This document shows positions 24,331-36,627 of a stretch of 64,000 nt of DNA, piece by piece. The notes under the pieces were generated by a model. It saw only the letters and a list, made by a program, of their open reading frames with translations. It was not told where the DNA came from and searched no databases. Made by a program: the position numbers and the translations under genes. This DNA comes from Panulirus ornatus (Eukaryota; Arthropoda; Malacostraca; Decapoda; Palinuridae). Each line of letters begins with the position of its first letter. Position 1 is the first letter of the stretch. The stretch lies in contig NC_092232.1 of the NCBI RefSeq assembly GCF_036320965.1, forward strand, positions 57,275,923 to 57,339,922. Direction: 5' to 3'.

Positions 24331-26261
24331 GTGTTCTCAGCAGATGAGGTCACGCCGGAGAGAGACTGAGCCAAGACAATTTAGGAATGTTGTGTTTACT
24401 ACAAAGCAACATGAAGCACTTCTGTAGAACTCAAGCTACCAAGTTTAGTCATCATTCATATTTTCCTTATTGCATCAACATAATTATACATTTTTGCTAA
24501 AACCTTTTATGGATATTTTATTATATTTTCACACCACATGTCTAAGTGCTACGTAATAGGTGACTGTTATTAATTATACAATTAAATAATAACTGTTTAT
24601 GACATAATATCAATATAAGGTACTTACTTAACATACAGAACTAACATACACTTTATATTTTTGGATAAGTGTGTTATTGTCATTTCCAATTTGATGTGCA
24701 ATCATTTCGTCCAGTATATACAACCTGGGGTTATGTTCTCCAGCAGTCATACACGGACGGTGGTGTGATGTGTGGCTTCACGTGTCTGGCTGCTGCACAC
24801 ACAACATGGCCAATCCTTCTGCATGTCTTCTGCTGGTATTTGTATATCTATAAAGACAGTCTTAATGGTGCTGGACTAGGCGTAATAATCATAGCTAGGC
24901 TCCCGTTACTATATGTATTCCTTTTATAATAAACAAAATAAGAAATATAGGAGAATGTTCGTGACCGGTGTTGGGAGGAGACCATATACTGTTCACCAGC
25001 CTTACGTATACAAGAGGTGTGGGAGTGGGTCGTCAACACAGCTCAGTAAGACACCAACAGTGGCAGTTAATTGTCAGAAGCGTTTCAAGTGAGCAGTTGC
25101 AAGGTGTGGTAATGGTGGTCAGGAAGGCTGTTCCTTGTAGCTCGCTAGTTAGCCCAGAGTTGAACGAGGCGGAGCTCAGTAGTGTACCTTCGTCGTGTGT
25201 AATGACTGGATCATCTCTGCCACGTGAAGCAATCTACTAATCAACAGTTATGGAGTCAGGATTCATATATGACAACAAATAATTAGATAGATTGTTGTTA
25301 GATTGGGTAGGTGTCCGCCTGACATGGGCCCTTGTCTTACGACAGCCCGTTCTTAGAAGTCTGTTTACTGTACAGTTATGTCATTGTTAGAGTCACCAGC
25401 AGGTCTCCTCGTAGCAGTTATCTACTGTCGTTGTCACACTAGTGAGGTCTTCACCTACCTGTTGTTTGTTGTCGTTGTTAGATTTTCTAGGTTTACGTCC
25501 TACATCTAGAGTGTGGACGGCCCCTTCTCTGATCTAGTTTAACAGGTCATTTCTTGTTTACAGATTCGTCAGGTCCTTGCCTGGCTCGGGCCCTTATCAT
25601 ACGGGCTCTGTAACACGTAAGTATGTTTTATTATCTCTGAATTTACAGCTATCAACAAGTAAAGTTCGTTAACCAGAATGTGTACCGTACGGAAAAGCAA
25701 ACAAATAACAAAATTTGCAAGATGATAACAGTCGATATTAGCCATCAGCAGGTAAGGTCATCAAGCCGCACCATACATACGTCAGACAGTAACATCAGTT
25801 GTATAACAGGATGTATATATGTTGTTGGATTTAAGGGCTATCACCTAAAGGTCATGAAGCCAGAATGTGAACCATAAGTTCAACATAAAATGATCGTCCA
25901 GGTCCAGCAGGTAGCTGCATATGAAGCTATGAATGTCTGTCTTGATTACTGACTACGTAGAGGGAAGGGTTTGGGTAGGAAAGGAATTCGGGAGGAGTAT
26001 TTTGAGGGGTTCTCGGGAGTGTGATGAGTAGGGACACAAAAATAGTCCTTCTCAGGAGGAGGGTAACAGGTCCTGAGGCTCAGCCCAGGTGATGGTGTGA
26101 GCAGTACACACATCACCAGCACACCTTTGATGGCGCTCCTACACCTTCGTGGCTGCTGCACTCCACACAGGAGCAGGGGATGATGGCACATATCTATGAA
26201 GCGAAAAGGTTTTCGATGAGACTGTGCTATTTCTTCCCTTCCCTGGTCGATGATACAGCCT
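24331..26261. other. No recognisable gene
   Basis: Unclassified A+T-rich sequence. Faint internal similarity (GGGCCCTTGTCTTACG near 25,328 and GGGCCCTTATCATACGGG near 25,588) suggests an old duplication. The minus-strand frame at 25,946-26,269 has no known domain. Confidence 0.45.
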
Positions 26262-27314
26262 TTCCCCAAGGTTACTTGTCATTCCTGGTGTAACGACTTA
26301 TGGGTTGAGTCCGGTAACACCTTTTGAATAATAGTATGGAACAGAGTGGAGTGACCAAGATGAACAGCGTGTTCTGCACCTTCAACTGATTAATTATATG
26401 ATAAGAATTAAGAGAATTACACACCATAAATGTCACTTGCAAGGATCAAGCCAGAGATGAAGCATAGTTAACTAGAAGGGTTAAGGAAACAAAAATTGTA
26501 AAATACCTTTACCCGGGATGAGTAGCACCTGTGGCAATGGACACACCTTCGTAATGCTTGATCACTTACAAGCGACAAACTATGATACGTAAACCTTAGG
26601 TACTGTTCGTCAGGAGAACAATTTACAAATATTCATAAAAGACATATATATGTTAGATATATCTTTATCCGAGACGTGTAACACTTGTGTGGATAGACAC
26701 AGCTTTGTAATGCATGATCCATTACACGAAATGAACTTCACTAACGAAGAGTTATACAACGCGTCGTTGAAGAACATTAATCAAATACCTATACAGACTT
26801 TTTATGTTACGTAAAAGATATTTCTTGATAGTAGTAAACACAAGAAATGGTGACGAAAGAAAAGGGATGTAGAGGTAAATATTTTGTTAAAAAATGAATT
26901 GCTCCTGCCTTAAACTAGCTCCTTGCAATGGATTTTGTTTTAGATACCCACAGTAAGATATATTGTGTGGTTAATCACTATAAATGTTTATGTTTAACAG
27001 ATCTTTTATTTCTTATAGTATTTCACTGATTCAGGTTTAAGAACCTTGGTTCTGAACAACCATTATAATGCAACACAATACATATTTACCATAAATAAAT
27101 CATTTATCACAATAACCATTATGTTTGTACCAGATTCTTTAAGTCCTCAATCACGTTTGTTAATATATAAGGAATTTCTCCGCCACATTTCAATACATAA
27201 CATATATCTACACGTGTGTAAATATATGTAAATGTTTTTATAAATTTTTCTTTGGCTTTTATAATCAAGGTGTAAGATATCCGTCTGAAGAAAATACTAG
27301 ATAATGTTATAGGT

Positions 27315-27354
<40 letters not shown>

Positions 27355-27460
27355 CGCACATAGGAGTGAAAACATATTTTACACTTACAAGGTTAAAAGA
27401 CGGGGCAACACGAGTGTACAAATCCTTCCTCAAAAGACTCACGTGATAATGATTAAAGTG
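26262..27460 (+). repeat. Modular dispersed repeat, copy E (T5 only)
   Basis: Collinear with 14,285-15,400 and, inverted, with copies C and D. It shares with copy D the 110-bp segment between microsatellites (27,351-27,458). It ends in a (CA)n tract, after which an RRM-gene module follows in place of the island or the RFX module. Confidence 0.75.
27319..27350. repeat. (GT)n microsatellite in copy E
   Basis: A pure run at the inner edge of T5. Confidence 0.95.
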
Positions 27461-27576
<116 letters not shown>

Positions 27577-27583
27577 CGTCGCC

Positions 27584-29862
27584 TTTAATTTTTGATGTAG
27601 ATTGATTTCCTATCTTAGGTTCGTCTACGGAATTCTACATCTTCAGTTCAGCACACCATTGTGGTAATGAAGGGAAAGTCACCACATTTACAAGCCGAGT
27701 GCACGTAGCTTATCCCACCTCGTTAGAGAGAAAACTTACCTGTATTTGAATTAATGAACGGGAACAGAGAAGACAAAATTTTATTACACATTTATTATAC
27801 AACTATATAATTCATATACATTACCACATTTCCTGCACTTTCCATCACAAATTTGCTGAGGTCATAACCTTGTAGTTACCATTACCTTACAACCTTAAGG
27901 ATGGTGGTCTACAACACCTCTAGATTGATGGAGAAAACGAAAAGTTTCGTTTTACTATTAAGACCACAGAAATACGGTAATTCCACTTCACTACCACTAA
28001 CTACTAGTTATTTTACTTGTTGATTTTCACGGCTAAGATTTTCATCCTCTGAGCGAAGCCATACAATAATCGTCCTTATCTACTCTGAGCATTGGATAGC
28101 CTCCTGATGATCAAGATTGCTGTTTTGGTTGTCCGTTTCCCTTGTTACTGCTGCGCCTCACTGCACACCTTACATGAGTGCCTTCCACAGTATTAGGGAC
28201 AGCTGCTGGGCCTCACTGTAGCTACTTCTGGGACGGTTGCCAATCTTCCTCGTATTCCCTCATGACCACAGCGCCAAACCGACTCCCGCCATCAGGCCGA
28301 AACGCACAAACATTTCTGACAAAATTGAGACAACCGCTTTCGCGTCAGTTTTGACACCAAGTGAATTTATACGACAATTACGTTCAAGATGCTTGGTTTT
28401 TCGTTCATGGATTGAACAGAAGCAACCAACGATGGTTGCTACTGCCCAATCCATGAAGTCCCCCCCACCACGGAAAGGTAACCAAGCTTCGGGGGGGATG
28501 GGTGTTTACCCTGACGCCAACGGAGAAACTCAATACAATATTTTTATTATAACTTTCCTTAATCTTGAAAAATGAATCAATCAGAGGGAACAATAGCCCC
28601 AGTCATATGAAGATTGGCTAACCGAATCCTTGCGCATTGTGTAGAAAGTGATTTCTTTGAGGGTTGCTTTATGGAAGGCACGGTAGCGTCGGAAGAGTTT
28701 CATTTTTTCTTTGAAGACGAAGGAAATTATCCCCGTGAATTTATGTATTTTTTTTTTTGGGCGGGATAATGTTCCCATTTTTTTCTTTCTTTGTTTTTCA
28801 ACGTCCCTACGTAGATATTATGTGTCATCCACTACTGGGAGAAAGCCAGACTTCCGCCAGATTAACGTTATCCTTGGCGAGGCGAAACTAAAGTTGTCTT
28901 GGTGTTGGTTCCTCAGTGATAACCCAAACACAAACACAAACACACCTCCAGTGTCCACTCTAGGGCCGTGTTCTCCTGCAGCACCAGCAGGAAGAAAGAA
29001 CTCAGGTTCCTCACCAACTGAATCTTTTGGCACGGGGAGCGTGTGTCATCTCGACACGCCTTTTAACGCCCGTACGTGGTGCGGAGTGCAGTCGGTCTGT
29101 AACGTAGGACATGTCATGTGTTATTGGTCCCAGTCGGTCTAGAACGCTGGGCCTGACATGTGTTGGGGGACCAAGTCGGTCTTGAATGGTGGGCCTGACG
29201 TGTGTTGGGGGACCAAGTCGGTCTTGAATGGTGGGCCTGACAGGTCTTGAGACCTGCCATGTCTCCCTGAAGGTGGGCCTGACAAGTGGGGTGGGCTGCA
29301 TTTCCTCATGGATGGTGGGTCTGGTAGGGAGTGTGGGCTGCAGTGCCACTTGAGTGGGCGAGGTCACTTGGTCAGCATCAGTGGGACGGTGAGGTTTCAC
29401 TTTTGCACAGCGACCGTTGACGGAAAGTGGTGTCACGTCGGCAAGAAGTGCCTTCTTGTAGGAGGCATAGCAGGAGTACTGGATGACGGCAATCCCGCGG
29501 TGGTTCTCGTAGGTCGTGTAGGACTGCATGTCGAAGCGAACGATGTCGCCGAACTGCTTGAAGAATTCCCAGACGTTCGTCCTTGAGATTTTGTATGGAA
29601 CGTTGACGACCCTGATGGTATACCTCTGCAGGACGGTTTTGAGAACCCCTTGCAACTGCTCGTTGGTGGGCACGATGACATGTATGTCGTCATCATCGCA
29701 GCCCAACTCATCTATATGTGGGAGTCGGGTCTCGTGTGGTGGACGGTCCAGCAAATCCTCCTCATCGTGGAAAGGCAGGTAGGCCTGGTCAAGGAGGGCG
29801 ACCCAGAGCACCTGCTGCTGCTCGACCACCTCCACAACTGAGCTTTTTGCAAAAACTTCCAT
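27584..29862 (-). repeat. RRM-gene module, copy 1
   Basis: From TTTTTGATGTAGATTG on, the sequence is collinear with 62,434-64,000 at about 97-98%. It holds an RRM-like gene on the minus strand and a 1.4-kb 3' region (27,584-29,010). Frames at 28,237-28,575 (plus) and 28,260-28,593 (minus) survive in both copies, but I recognise no domain in them. The left edge lies at a (CA)n here but at ordinary sequence in copy 2, which defines the module border. Confidence 0.7.
29011..29862 (-). CDS. RRM-like RNA-binding protein with Pro-rich repeats
   Basis: Intronless 283-aa frame with a true ATG at 29,862. An acidic N-terminus precedes an RRM-like domain at about residues 80-160: IRVVNVPYKI fits RNP2, FFKQFGDIVRFDM is the usual first helix and turn, and RGIAVIQYSCY fits a degenerate RNP1 (Ile for the first aromatic). 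A linker of tandem 14-15-residue repeats (RPTIQDRLGPPTHV type, about 190-250) and a basic tail (VKRRVEM, RAKRFSW) suggestive of a nuclear signal follow. It is GC-richer than its surroundings. The role is not known; single-RRM proteins bind RNA, and RRMs also occur in ORF1 proteins of some non-LTR elements, but no RT is adjacent. A second copy starts at the right window edge. Confidence 0.65.
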   Translation of the reverse strand: MEVFAKSSVVEVVEQQQVLWVALLDQAYLPFHDEEDLLDRPPHETRLPHIDELGCDDDDIHVIVPTNEQLQGVLKTVLQRYTIRVVNVPYKISRTNVWEFFKQFGDIVRFDMQSYTTYENHRGIAVIQYSCYASYKKALLADVTPLSVNGRCAKVKPHRPTDADQVTSPTQVALQPTLPTRPTIHEEMQPTPLVRPTFRETWQVSRPVRPTIQDRLGPPTHVRPTIQDRLGPPTHVRPSVLDRLGPITHDMSYVTDRLHSAPRTGVKRRVEMTHAPRAKRFSW

Positions 29863-30114
29863 GTTGAAGATACTATGATTACGTTGTGCACTTTACGAAG
29901 TAACCTCGGTTATCCTTGTACGTCCACAAATATAGTGAGTCTATATTGATATGGAAAATATAGTAAGGTACCCCCATGCTCTAATATCCTACATAGAAAT
30001 AAAAGCATAGTCGACTTTATACAAACAAAAGCATGTCGACCGGCGATTTTGAATGCAGAGACCATCTAAAATATTGTAGGTGGGTTAATGGTTGTTACAT
30101 GGTGACCAGGGGTA
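29863..30114. other. 5' flank of the RRM-like gene
   Basis: A+T-rich sequence upstream of the minus-strand gene. It would hold its promoter, but I see no certain TATA or initiator. Confidence 0.4.
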
Positions 30115-30990
30115 CAGGTGGATGGGACAGACTGGATATAGTGAAGATCGATAGGTGGGACAGACAGGGTATAGTGAACATCCATAGATGGGACAGACTG
30201 GGTACAGTGAAGATTGATAGATGGGACAGACAGTGTATAGTGAATATCCATAGATGGGAGAGACAGGGTGTAGTGAAGATGCATACATGGGACTGACAGG
30301 GTACAGTGAAGATTCGTAGATGGGACAGACAGTGTATAGTGAATATCCATAGATGGGAGAGACAGGGTGAAGATCCATAGATGGGACAGATGGTATAGTG
30401 AAGATGTGCAGATGGGACACACATTATAATGAATTGATTGATGGGACAGACAGGGTATAGTGAAGATCCATAGATGGGACAGGCTGGGTGCTGGGTATAG
30501 TGAAGATCCATAGATGGGACAGATTTTATAGTGAAGATGTGTAGACGGGACACACATTATAATGAATTGATTGATGGGACAGACAGGGTATAGTGAAGAT
30601 TGATAGATGGGACAGGCTGGGTATAGTGAAGATCCATAGATGGGACAGAGGGCATAGTGAAGATGTGTAGATGGGACACACATTATAATGAATTGATTGA
30701 TGGGACAGACAGGGTATAGTGAAGATCGATAGACGGGACAGACAGGGTATAGAGAAGATCCATAGATGGGACAGGCTGGGTATAGTGAAGATCGATAGAT
30801 AGGACAGACAAGGTATCGTGAAGATCGATAGATGGGACAATCAGGGTATAGTGAAGATCGATAGATGGTGGCAGACAGGGTATAGTGAAGATCGATAGAT
30901 GGGGACAGACAGTGTATAATGAAAATAAATAGATGGGACAGATTGGTTATAGTGATCGATAGATGGGACAGACTGGTTATATTGGCGATC
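30115..30990. repeat. Minisatellite, 36-40-bp units
   Basis: About 23 units of the type GATAGATGGGACAGACAGGG plus TATAGTGAAGATC, with unit-length variation and two higher-order blocks that include ACACATTATAATGAATTGAT. Minus-strand frames (YRSSLYPVCPI type) arise from the repeat. Confidence 0.93.
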
Positions 30991-31067
30991 GATAGATGGA
31001 AATGTTGGCACAAACAAACAATGGCCAGGTGGTCCTGAGTAGCAGATCTCTGTTACTTGCAGGCCAG

Positions 31068-31460
31068 AACTTAATGATGGTGAGAGATACTGGTGTCTCC
31101 CTCTGTAGTGAACATGATATTGAGAGATAATGGTGTCTCCCTCTGTAGTGAACATGATGGTGAGAGACAATGGTGTCTCTCTCTGTAGTGAACATGATGG
31201 TGAGAGATAATGGTGTCTCCCTCTGTAGTGAACATGATGGTGAGAGATAATGGTGTCTCCCTCTGTATTGAACATGATGGTGAGAGATAATGGTGTCTCC
31301 CTCTGTAGTAAACATGATGGTGAGAGATAATGGTGTCTCCCTCTATAGTGAACATGACGGTGAGAGATAATGGTGTCTCTCTCTGCAGTGAACATGATGG
31401 TGAGAGATAATGGTGTCTCTCTCTGTAGTGAACATGACGTTGAGAGATAATGGTGTCTAT
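31068..31460. repeat. 40-bp minisatellite, about 10 units
   Basis: The unit GTGAACATGATGGTGAGAGA plus TAATGGTGTCTCCCTCTGTA recurs every 40 bp (31,108, 31,148 and so on). Confidence 0.95.
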
Positions 31461-32329
31461 AATTCGGTACGTAGAACTCACATGAGATTAATCAGATATA
31501 TGATTATGAGCAGAAAAAGATGTTATCTATGTGTGATATGTAAGAGGAGGAAAACTACTCCCACACATCACATTTTACACACATTTCCACAGGACAAAGA
31601 AAGGTAAGGGGTATTGTTGTGATGGAATTGGTAAGACATTCATAAATATAAACGTAGGATGGGATAAATCTAAGACAAGTAGATAACAAACAACCACATT
31701 TTTCTACAAACTCAACAAAGACAAAGGCGAATTTTTTAGATATCAAGAAGTACATACCATATTTCCCCAATACCTACAGTTTTGTAATTAAAGAAAAAAA
31801 TATTCTTGAGCTTACTTATTGACGAGTCACTTATGCTAGTTAACTTTGTTTTCAAGCTCATTATTGTTAGAGTATTTCCCATCATCTCTTATCTGCATAA
31901 TCACTTCATCAGGATCATTAGGCTTACGTGGACCAATTACAGGTTATGTATGTAAATATGTTGCTTTAATGTTAAAGAATGAAATATGTCCTGGTTGATA
32001 TGGCATGATTGTTGATGAAACCGTCCAGTTGATTTGGTCCCTAACATTGTGTTTAATGTTACCTATATATGTTATTGCTCATAGTTGTCTCAAGTCGTCC
32101 GTACAATAATTCATCCTTGGGAAAAACATAAAAATAACAAGTTTTAGATTATTTTCTTCTTTTTTTAAACTGAAAACTCACTGTAAAGTTTTCGTTAACA
32201 AACAGACAGCCAGACAGCGCAAGGGTAATTAGTACCACCAGCTGTTGACAACGCGCACAATTAAAGCAGTCATTGCTCACGCGAGATTACTCCTGCTTTC
32301 CTGTCTTTCTTATATAGTCTTTGTACAAC

Positions 32330-32330
<1 letters not shown>
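31461..32330. other. No recognisable feature
   Basis: A+T-rich. No supported gene; not shared with the region left of copy A's RFX module. Confidence 0.5.
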
Positions 32331-32406
<76 letters not shown>

Positions 32407-32698
32407 CATCATTGATGTCATTATCTTTCCACTACAAGCTACATTACACTCTCCACAAGAGGTAATTCTGCCCAGTGTACACCCTCTATCGTATCCTGCC
32501 ATCTTCACTATATTGATGTTTCATCTTCACTACACTAGTGCTTCAACTTCACTCTGTTACTCTATCATCTAGGATATTAAATCAATGAGGAAACGCTAGT
32601 CTACTATATTTTTGTGTGGCTTCACTATATTTTTGCAAGTGCTGGTCTATGAAAGTTTACTTCGTCAAGTAAATCACTCATCTCACCAGATCGCAGAA

Positions 32699-33445
32699 AT
32701 GACTCACGTCCGCGCTGCCCATCGGTACCCTGGCAAGGAATCCTTCCTTGAATTTTTCGAGGCTCACATCCAGCAAACCGGGGCTGTTAAAGATTGTATA
32801 AGCCGAACTGAGCTATATTTGCGATACTGTGAATTCTGCGAAGGGTTCGGGTACGAGAAAGCTGCCGTCCTGAACGTCGGCAGAACACTGGGACGGTGGG
32901 GCATCAAGGCAGATCGCAGACTTGGAGGACGCAACGGCCGCCACCAGGAGTACGCCTACACCAGAATTGCCTGGTTGTCCGGCAGTGAGGGCCTGGCCCA
33001 GGGAGGAAAGCGGTGCCTTCCAGAATGCCAAAGGCCTTCCAGGAAGAGATCACATCTGGATATCGAACCCGTGCACGAGAGAGTAGTGGTGAAGATCCAG
33101 ACTCGGCATCAAGATGATGATGACCTGTGCAAAGGCGGACCCAGCGAGGAAACTGGTGTAGTTGACACAGGAGCAGCCGCCATCCCCATCAATGTTTCTT
33201 TGGCTCCCACCAAACAACGGGGCAAAGTGATGCCTACCACTGAATTGGTGACCTTGATCCCCTACTTCTATGGGGATGAATCAGGCCTGGTGGATCCCGA
33301 CGTACTCGTACTGGTCGTCGATGAAGACCCTGATGTGTCCGTCACTGCGACTGGAGGATCAGCAGCACCTGCAGCAGCAGCCGACCCTAAAGCTGAAGCT
33401 GCCGTGTTGAAGATTAAAGTCCACACCACCAACATTCATCCCTGA
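32699..33445 (+). CDS. RFX-like winged-helix DNA-binding protein (copy B)
   Basis: 248-aa frame with its ATG at 32,699, the same start context as copy A. All RFX-like positions are kept: S35, R36, L39, Y40, Y43, F46, C47 and RRLGGR at 73-78. Relative to copy A it has Ala for Thr at 91, Asp for Val in the acidic tail, one Ala fewer in the Ala run, and a few silent changes, with no stop or frameshift. The upstream 300 bp and the downstream 720 bp are also shared. A family member retained intact in two dispersed copies argues for recent spread or selection; two copies cannot separate these. Confidence 0.7.
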   Translation: MTHVRAAHRYPGKESFLEFFEAHIQQTGAVKDCISRTELYLRYCEFCEGFGYEKAAVLNVGRTLGRWGIKADRRLGGRNGRHQEYAYTRIAWLSGSEGLAQGGKRCLPECQRPSRKRSHLDIEPVHERVVVKIQTRHQDDDDLCKGGPSEETGVVDTGAAAIPINVSLAPTKQRGKVMPTTELVTLIPYFYGDESGLVDPDVLVLVVDEDPDVSVTATGGSAAPAAAADPKAEAAVLKIKVHTTNIHP

Positions 33446-34267
33446 AATTCCTTGAACCTTAAGTTCCCGTCGCTGAGATTGGAGAAGCTGCTCCTCCTCC
33501 AGCAGTCGACCCTGTTATACCCGGTCCTCAGAAGACACTTCCTATGGCAAAAGTTCTCATTCAGTTGCAAATTATTGACAAACTATTTTACGGATGAAGC
33601 GGTTATCATAAAGGATTAAATCCTTAGGAAAAGTTCCTAACATTTATGAGTCCCATCTACTGGGATGAAAAAAAAAATAAAAAAGATACATCCATTCTGT
33701 TGGTTGCCATAAACATGGCACAAATGGACCCTAAGTCGAACTGCTGACCTCCTAGTGGTAGGGTCCGGGCAACTTTGAGGGAACATTAACCTTCAAAGGC
33801 TAACAGCAGTCACACAAAAACAATAAAGATTAATCATTATTAGTCATTTACAATAATCATAGACGATGGTTATAGCCTCGCCCATTTATCATCTCATTCG
33901 CTGTGAACGAAATCATAGGCGACTCTGATTGCACCTACATCTATCAGTTTTCCTATTTATATAACCTTTTATCTGTCTATCGTCCCTGTTCGATGATTTT
34001 CTGTATCATGTAAATCTCAGCCATTGAAATGTCCTGAGATCAATGTCGAAGAAGTGAACAAAAGAATTCTAGTTTGGACTGAAATACATAGCCCCGTTTT
34101 TGCACATTTTCTCACCATTTATCCACCATTCATTCCTCTTAAGGATCTACGAACTATCTTCAGAGTTGTATTACAAATATATGAAACATGTCACCAACTC
34201 ACTGTTTTGTTCATATTTCTTGCTATATTACATCTGTCAGTTTCTAAATGCAATCATCGGATGATTA
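33446..34267 (+). repeat. 3' flank of the RFX-like gene (copy B)
   Basis: Collinear with 17,146-18,714 without the LINE; AGTT at 34,164-34,167 marks the empty insertion site. Confidence 0.8.
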
Positions 34268-35020
34268 TGGCTGTGTCTACACACACTCCCGCCATCTGGC
34301 CAACCTTGTACATAGGATCATTTAAACTCTGACATTTTAACAAATTGTGTCAAAATGACTCCATGAAACGCGAACTTAAAATTCATCCATTTAACTCCCT
34401 CATTCATTAACGAACATTTAATCATCATTTGAACGTAAATCTTCCAGCTGCATTATGACAAAAAAGTCCTTTTAGATACGTCATTAGGTTTGGTTAGGTT
34501 AATCAACCTCGTCAATTAAACACTTTAATACTACCATGCAACAGTGAACTTTTACGCACCTTTATATTGCAGCTGTTGTATGAAATGCTTCACATAACCA
34601 AAGAATTTTAAAGTGTATTATTTTAACGATATTCTTGGAATTCTGCACTTTAATATGAACCTTTAAATTCTGACTGTAGAGGTACACATGACCTTTAAAT
34701 TCCACCAGAGCAATGGGAGTTTGTACAATTAATTTAACTCTGCCACTGAACGCGAACTTTTAAATTTAGCTGGGCGGCCTCTTATTCCCTGGCTGCCATT
34801 CATACTTTGTTCTTTTAAACTGAGTGTTTATATCGCTCTCATTCACTCTTAATTCTAAACTATGTTTATGTCGCTCTCATTCACTCTTAATTTTAAACTG
34901 TGTTTATATCGCTCTCATTTACTCTTAATTTCGATCGTCTCTGATATTTCAGTCGTAAAATTTTTTCATGTTGCCATATTGCTTTAGTTAAGGTTTATGG
35001 TTAAACCTAAAGAATCTACA
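34268..35020 (+). repeat. T3 distal module (copy B)
   Basis: Shared with 18,715-19,403 and, inverted, with 1-298 and 9,800-10,435. It has a reduced TTAGG-like motif near 34,485. Confidence 0.75.
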
Positions 35021-35026
35021 GTGTTT

Positions 35027-36213
35027 ACAGTGACGGAGCCACCTGTATGTTGTACCAGACAACCAGTAATGTATGGTGACTGACGTCTACAGTGATGGAG
35101 ACACCTGTATGTTGTACCAGACAACCAGTAATGTATGGTGTCTGACGTCTACAGTGACGGAGCCACCTGTATGTTGTACCAGACAACCAGTAATGTATGG
35201 TGTCTGACGTCTACAGTGACGGAGCCACCTGTATGTTATACCAGACAACCAGTAATGTATGGTGACTGACGTCTGCAGTGACGGAGCCACCTGTATGTTG
35301 TACCAGACAACCAGTAATGTATGGTGTCTGACGTCTACAGTGACGGAGCCACCTGTATGTTGTACCAGACAACCAGTAATGTATGGTGTCTGACGTCTAC
35401 AGTGACGGAGCCACCTTGTATGTTGTACCAGACAACCAGTAATGTATGGTGACTGACGTCTACAGTGACGGAGCCACCTGTATGTTGTACCAGACAACCA
35501 GTAATGTATGGTATCTGACGTCTACAGTGACGGAGCCACCTGTATGTTGTACCAGACAACCAGTAATGTATGGTGTCTGACGTCTACAGTGACGGAGCCA
35601 CCTGTATGTTGTACCAGACAACCAGTAATGTTTGGTGACTGACGTCTACAGTGACGGAGCCACCTGTATGCTGTACCAGACAACCAGTAATGTATGGTGA
35701 CTGACGTCTACAGTGAGGGAGCCACCTGCATGTTGTACCAGACAACCAGTAATGTATGGTGTCTGACGTCTACAGTGACGGAGCCACCTGTATGTTGTAC
35801 CAGACAACCAGTAATGTATGGTGTCTGACGTCTACAGTGACGGAGCCACCTGTATGTTGTACCAGACAACCAGTAATGTATGGTGACTGACGTCTACAGT
35901 GAGGGAGCCACTTGTATGTTGTACCAGACAACCAGTAATGTATGGTGACTGACGTCTACAGTGAGGGAGCCACCTGTATGTTGTACCAGACAACCAGTAA
36001 TGTATGGTGTCTGACGTCTACAGTGAGGGAGCCACCTGTATGTTGTACCAGACAACCAGTAATGTATGGTGACTGACGTCTACAGTGAGGGAGCCACCTG
36101 TATGTTGTACCAGACAACCAGTAATGTATGGTGACTGACGTCTAGAGTGAGGGAGCCACCTGTATGTTGTACCAGACAACCAGTAATGTATGGTGACTGA
36201 CGTGTACAGTGAC
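35027..36213. repeat. 62-bp minisatellite, about 19 units
   Basis: Same unit as at 19,404. The proximal units mostly read GTGACGGAGCC; several distal ones (from about 35,714) read GTGAGGGAGCC, showing local homogenisation. Minus-strand frames are by-products. Confidence 0.95.
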
Positions 36214-36300
36214 GGTGTAAGACTCACGCACACTACCGTTAATTTTTCATTAGGTATTTGTTATTATCATTTTATTGTGAGTTACATAGAGTTAGATGCA

Positions 36301-36627
36301 TGTTGCCACGGGCTCACTGTTCCCACGGGCTACTGTTAATCAGGATGTTTGAACACGTAAGAGCTGATCTGTTATTTGAACACGTTGTTGAATGGGTGTT
36401 GACGGACTCCCATATAACCCCTGCCAGTGTGACCTGAGGGGACACACTGGCCAGCATCGTCGCACTGTTCACTAGAGTGTGTCGTAATGTGTCATAAGAC
36501 TATAGCCCAGAGTACTACAGATGGACGTACACGTTTTGTTGTAATAAATCTACAAAGGCCGCCTGATCTTCATTAAGTACCACAGACGAAGAAGACCTGA
36601 TTTCCTTCCTCTCAACTCAACCTTACA
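36301..36627 (+). repeat. Candidate LTR (5' or solo)
   Basis: A 327-bp stretch that begins TGTTGCC and ends CCTTACA, has a CATATAA TATA-like motif near 36,411 and AATAAA near 36,543, and is followed by TGGTGGCAGTGACG, which looks like a primer-binding site. No second copy is in the window, so this rests on structure only. It may be the true 5' LTR of the Gypsy element downstream or belong to another element. Confidence 0.35.

Larger units (their letters stand above)
32331..36215 (+). repeat. Modular dispersed repeat, copy B (RFX-like gene, T3)
   Basis: Starts at a (CA)n tract (32,331-32,405), with no T5 to its left. Then come the RFX module (32,427-34,267), T3 (34,268-about 35,020) and the 62-bp minisatellite. 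It lacks the LINE found in copy A. T3 here has an extra short tandem triplication (34,815-34,930, units ending CACTCTTAATT). Confidence 0.8.

Noticed and set aside
30066..31481. Long minus-strand frames of 315, 184 and 152 codons
   Set aside because: They are translations of the 36-40-bp and 40-bp minisatellites; several frames are open at once with the same rotating peptides.
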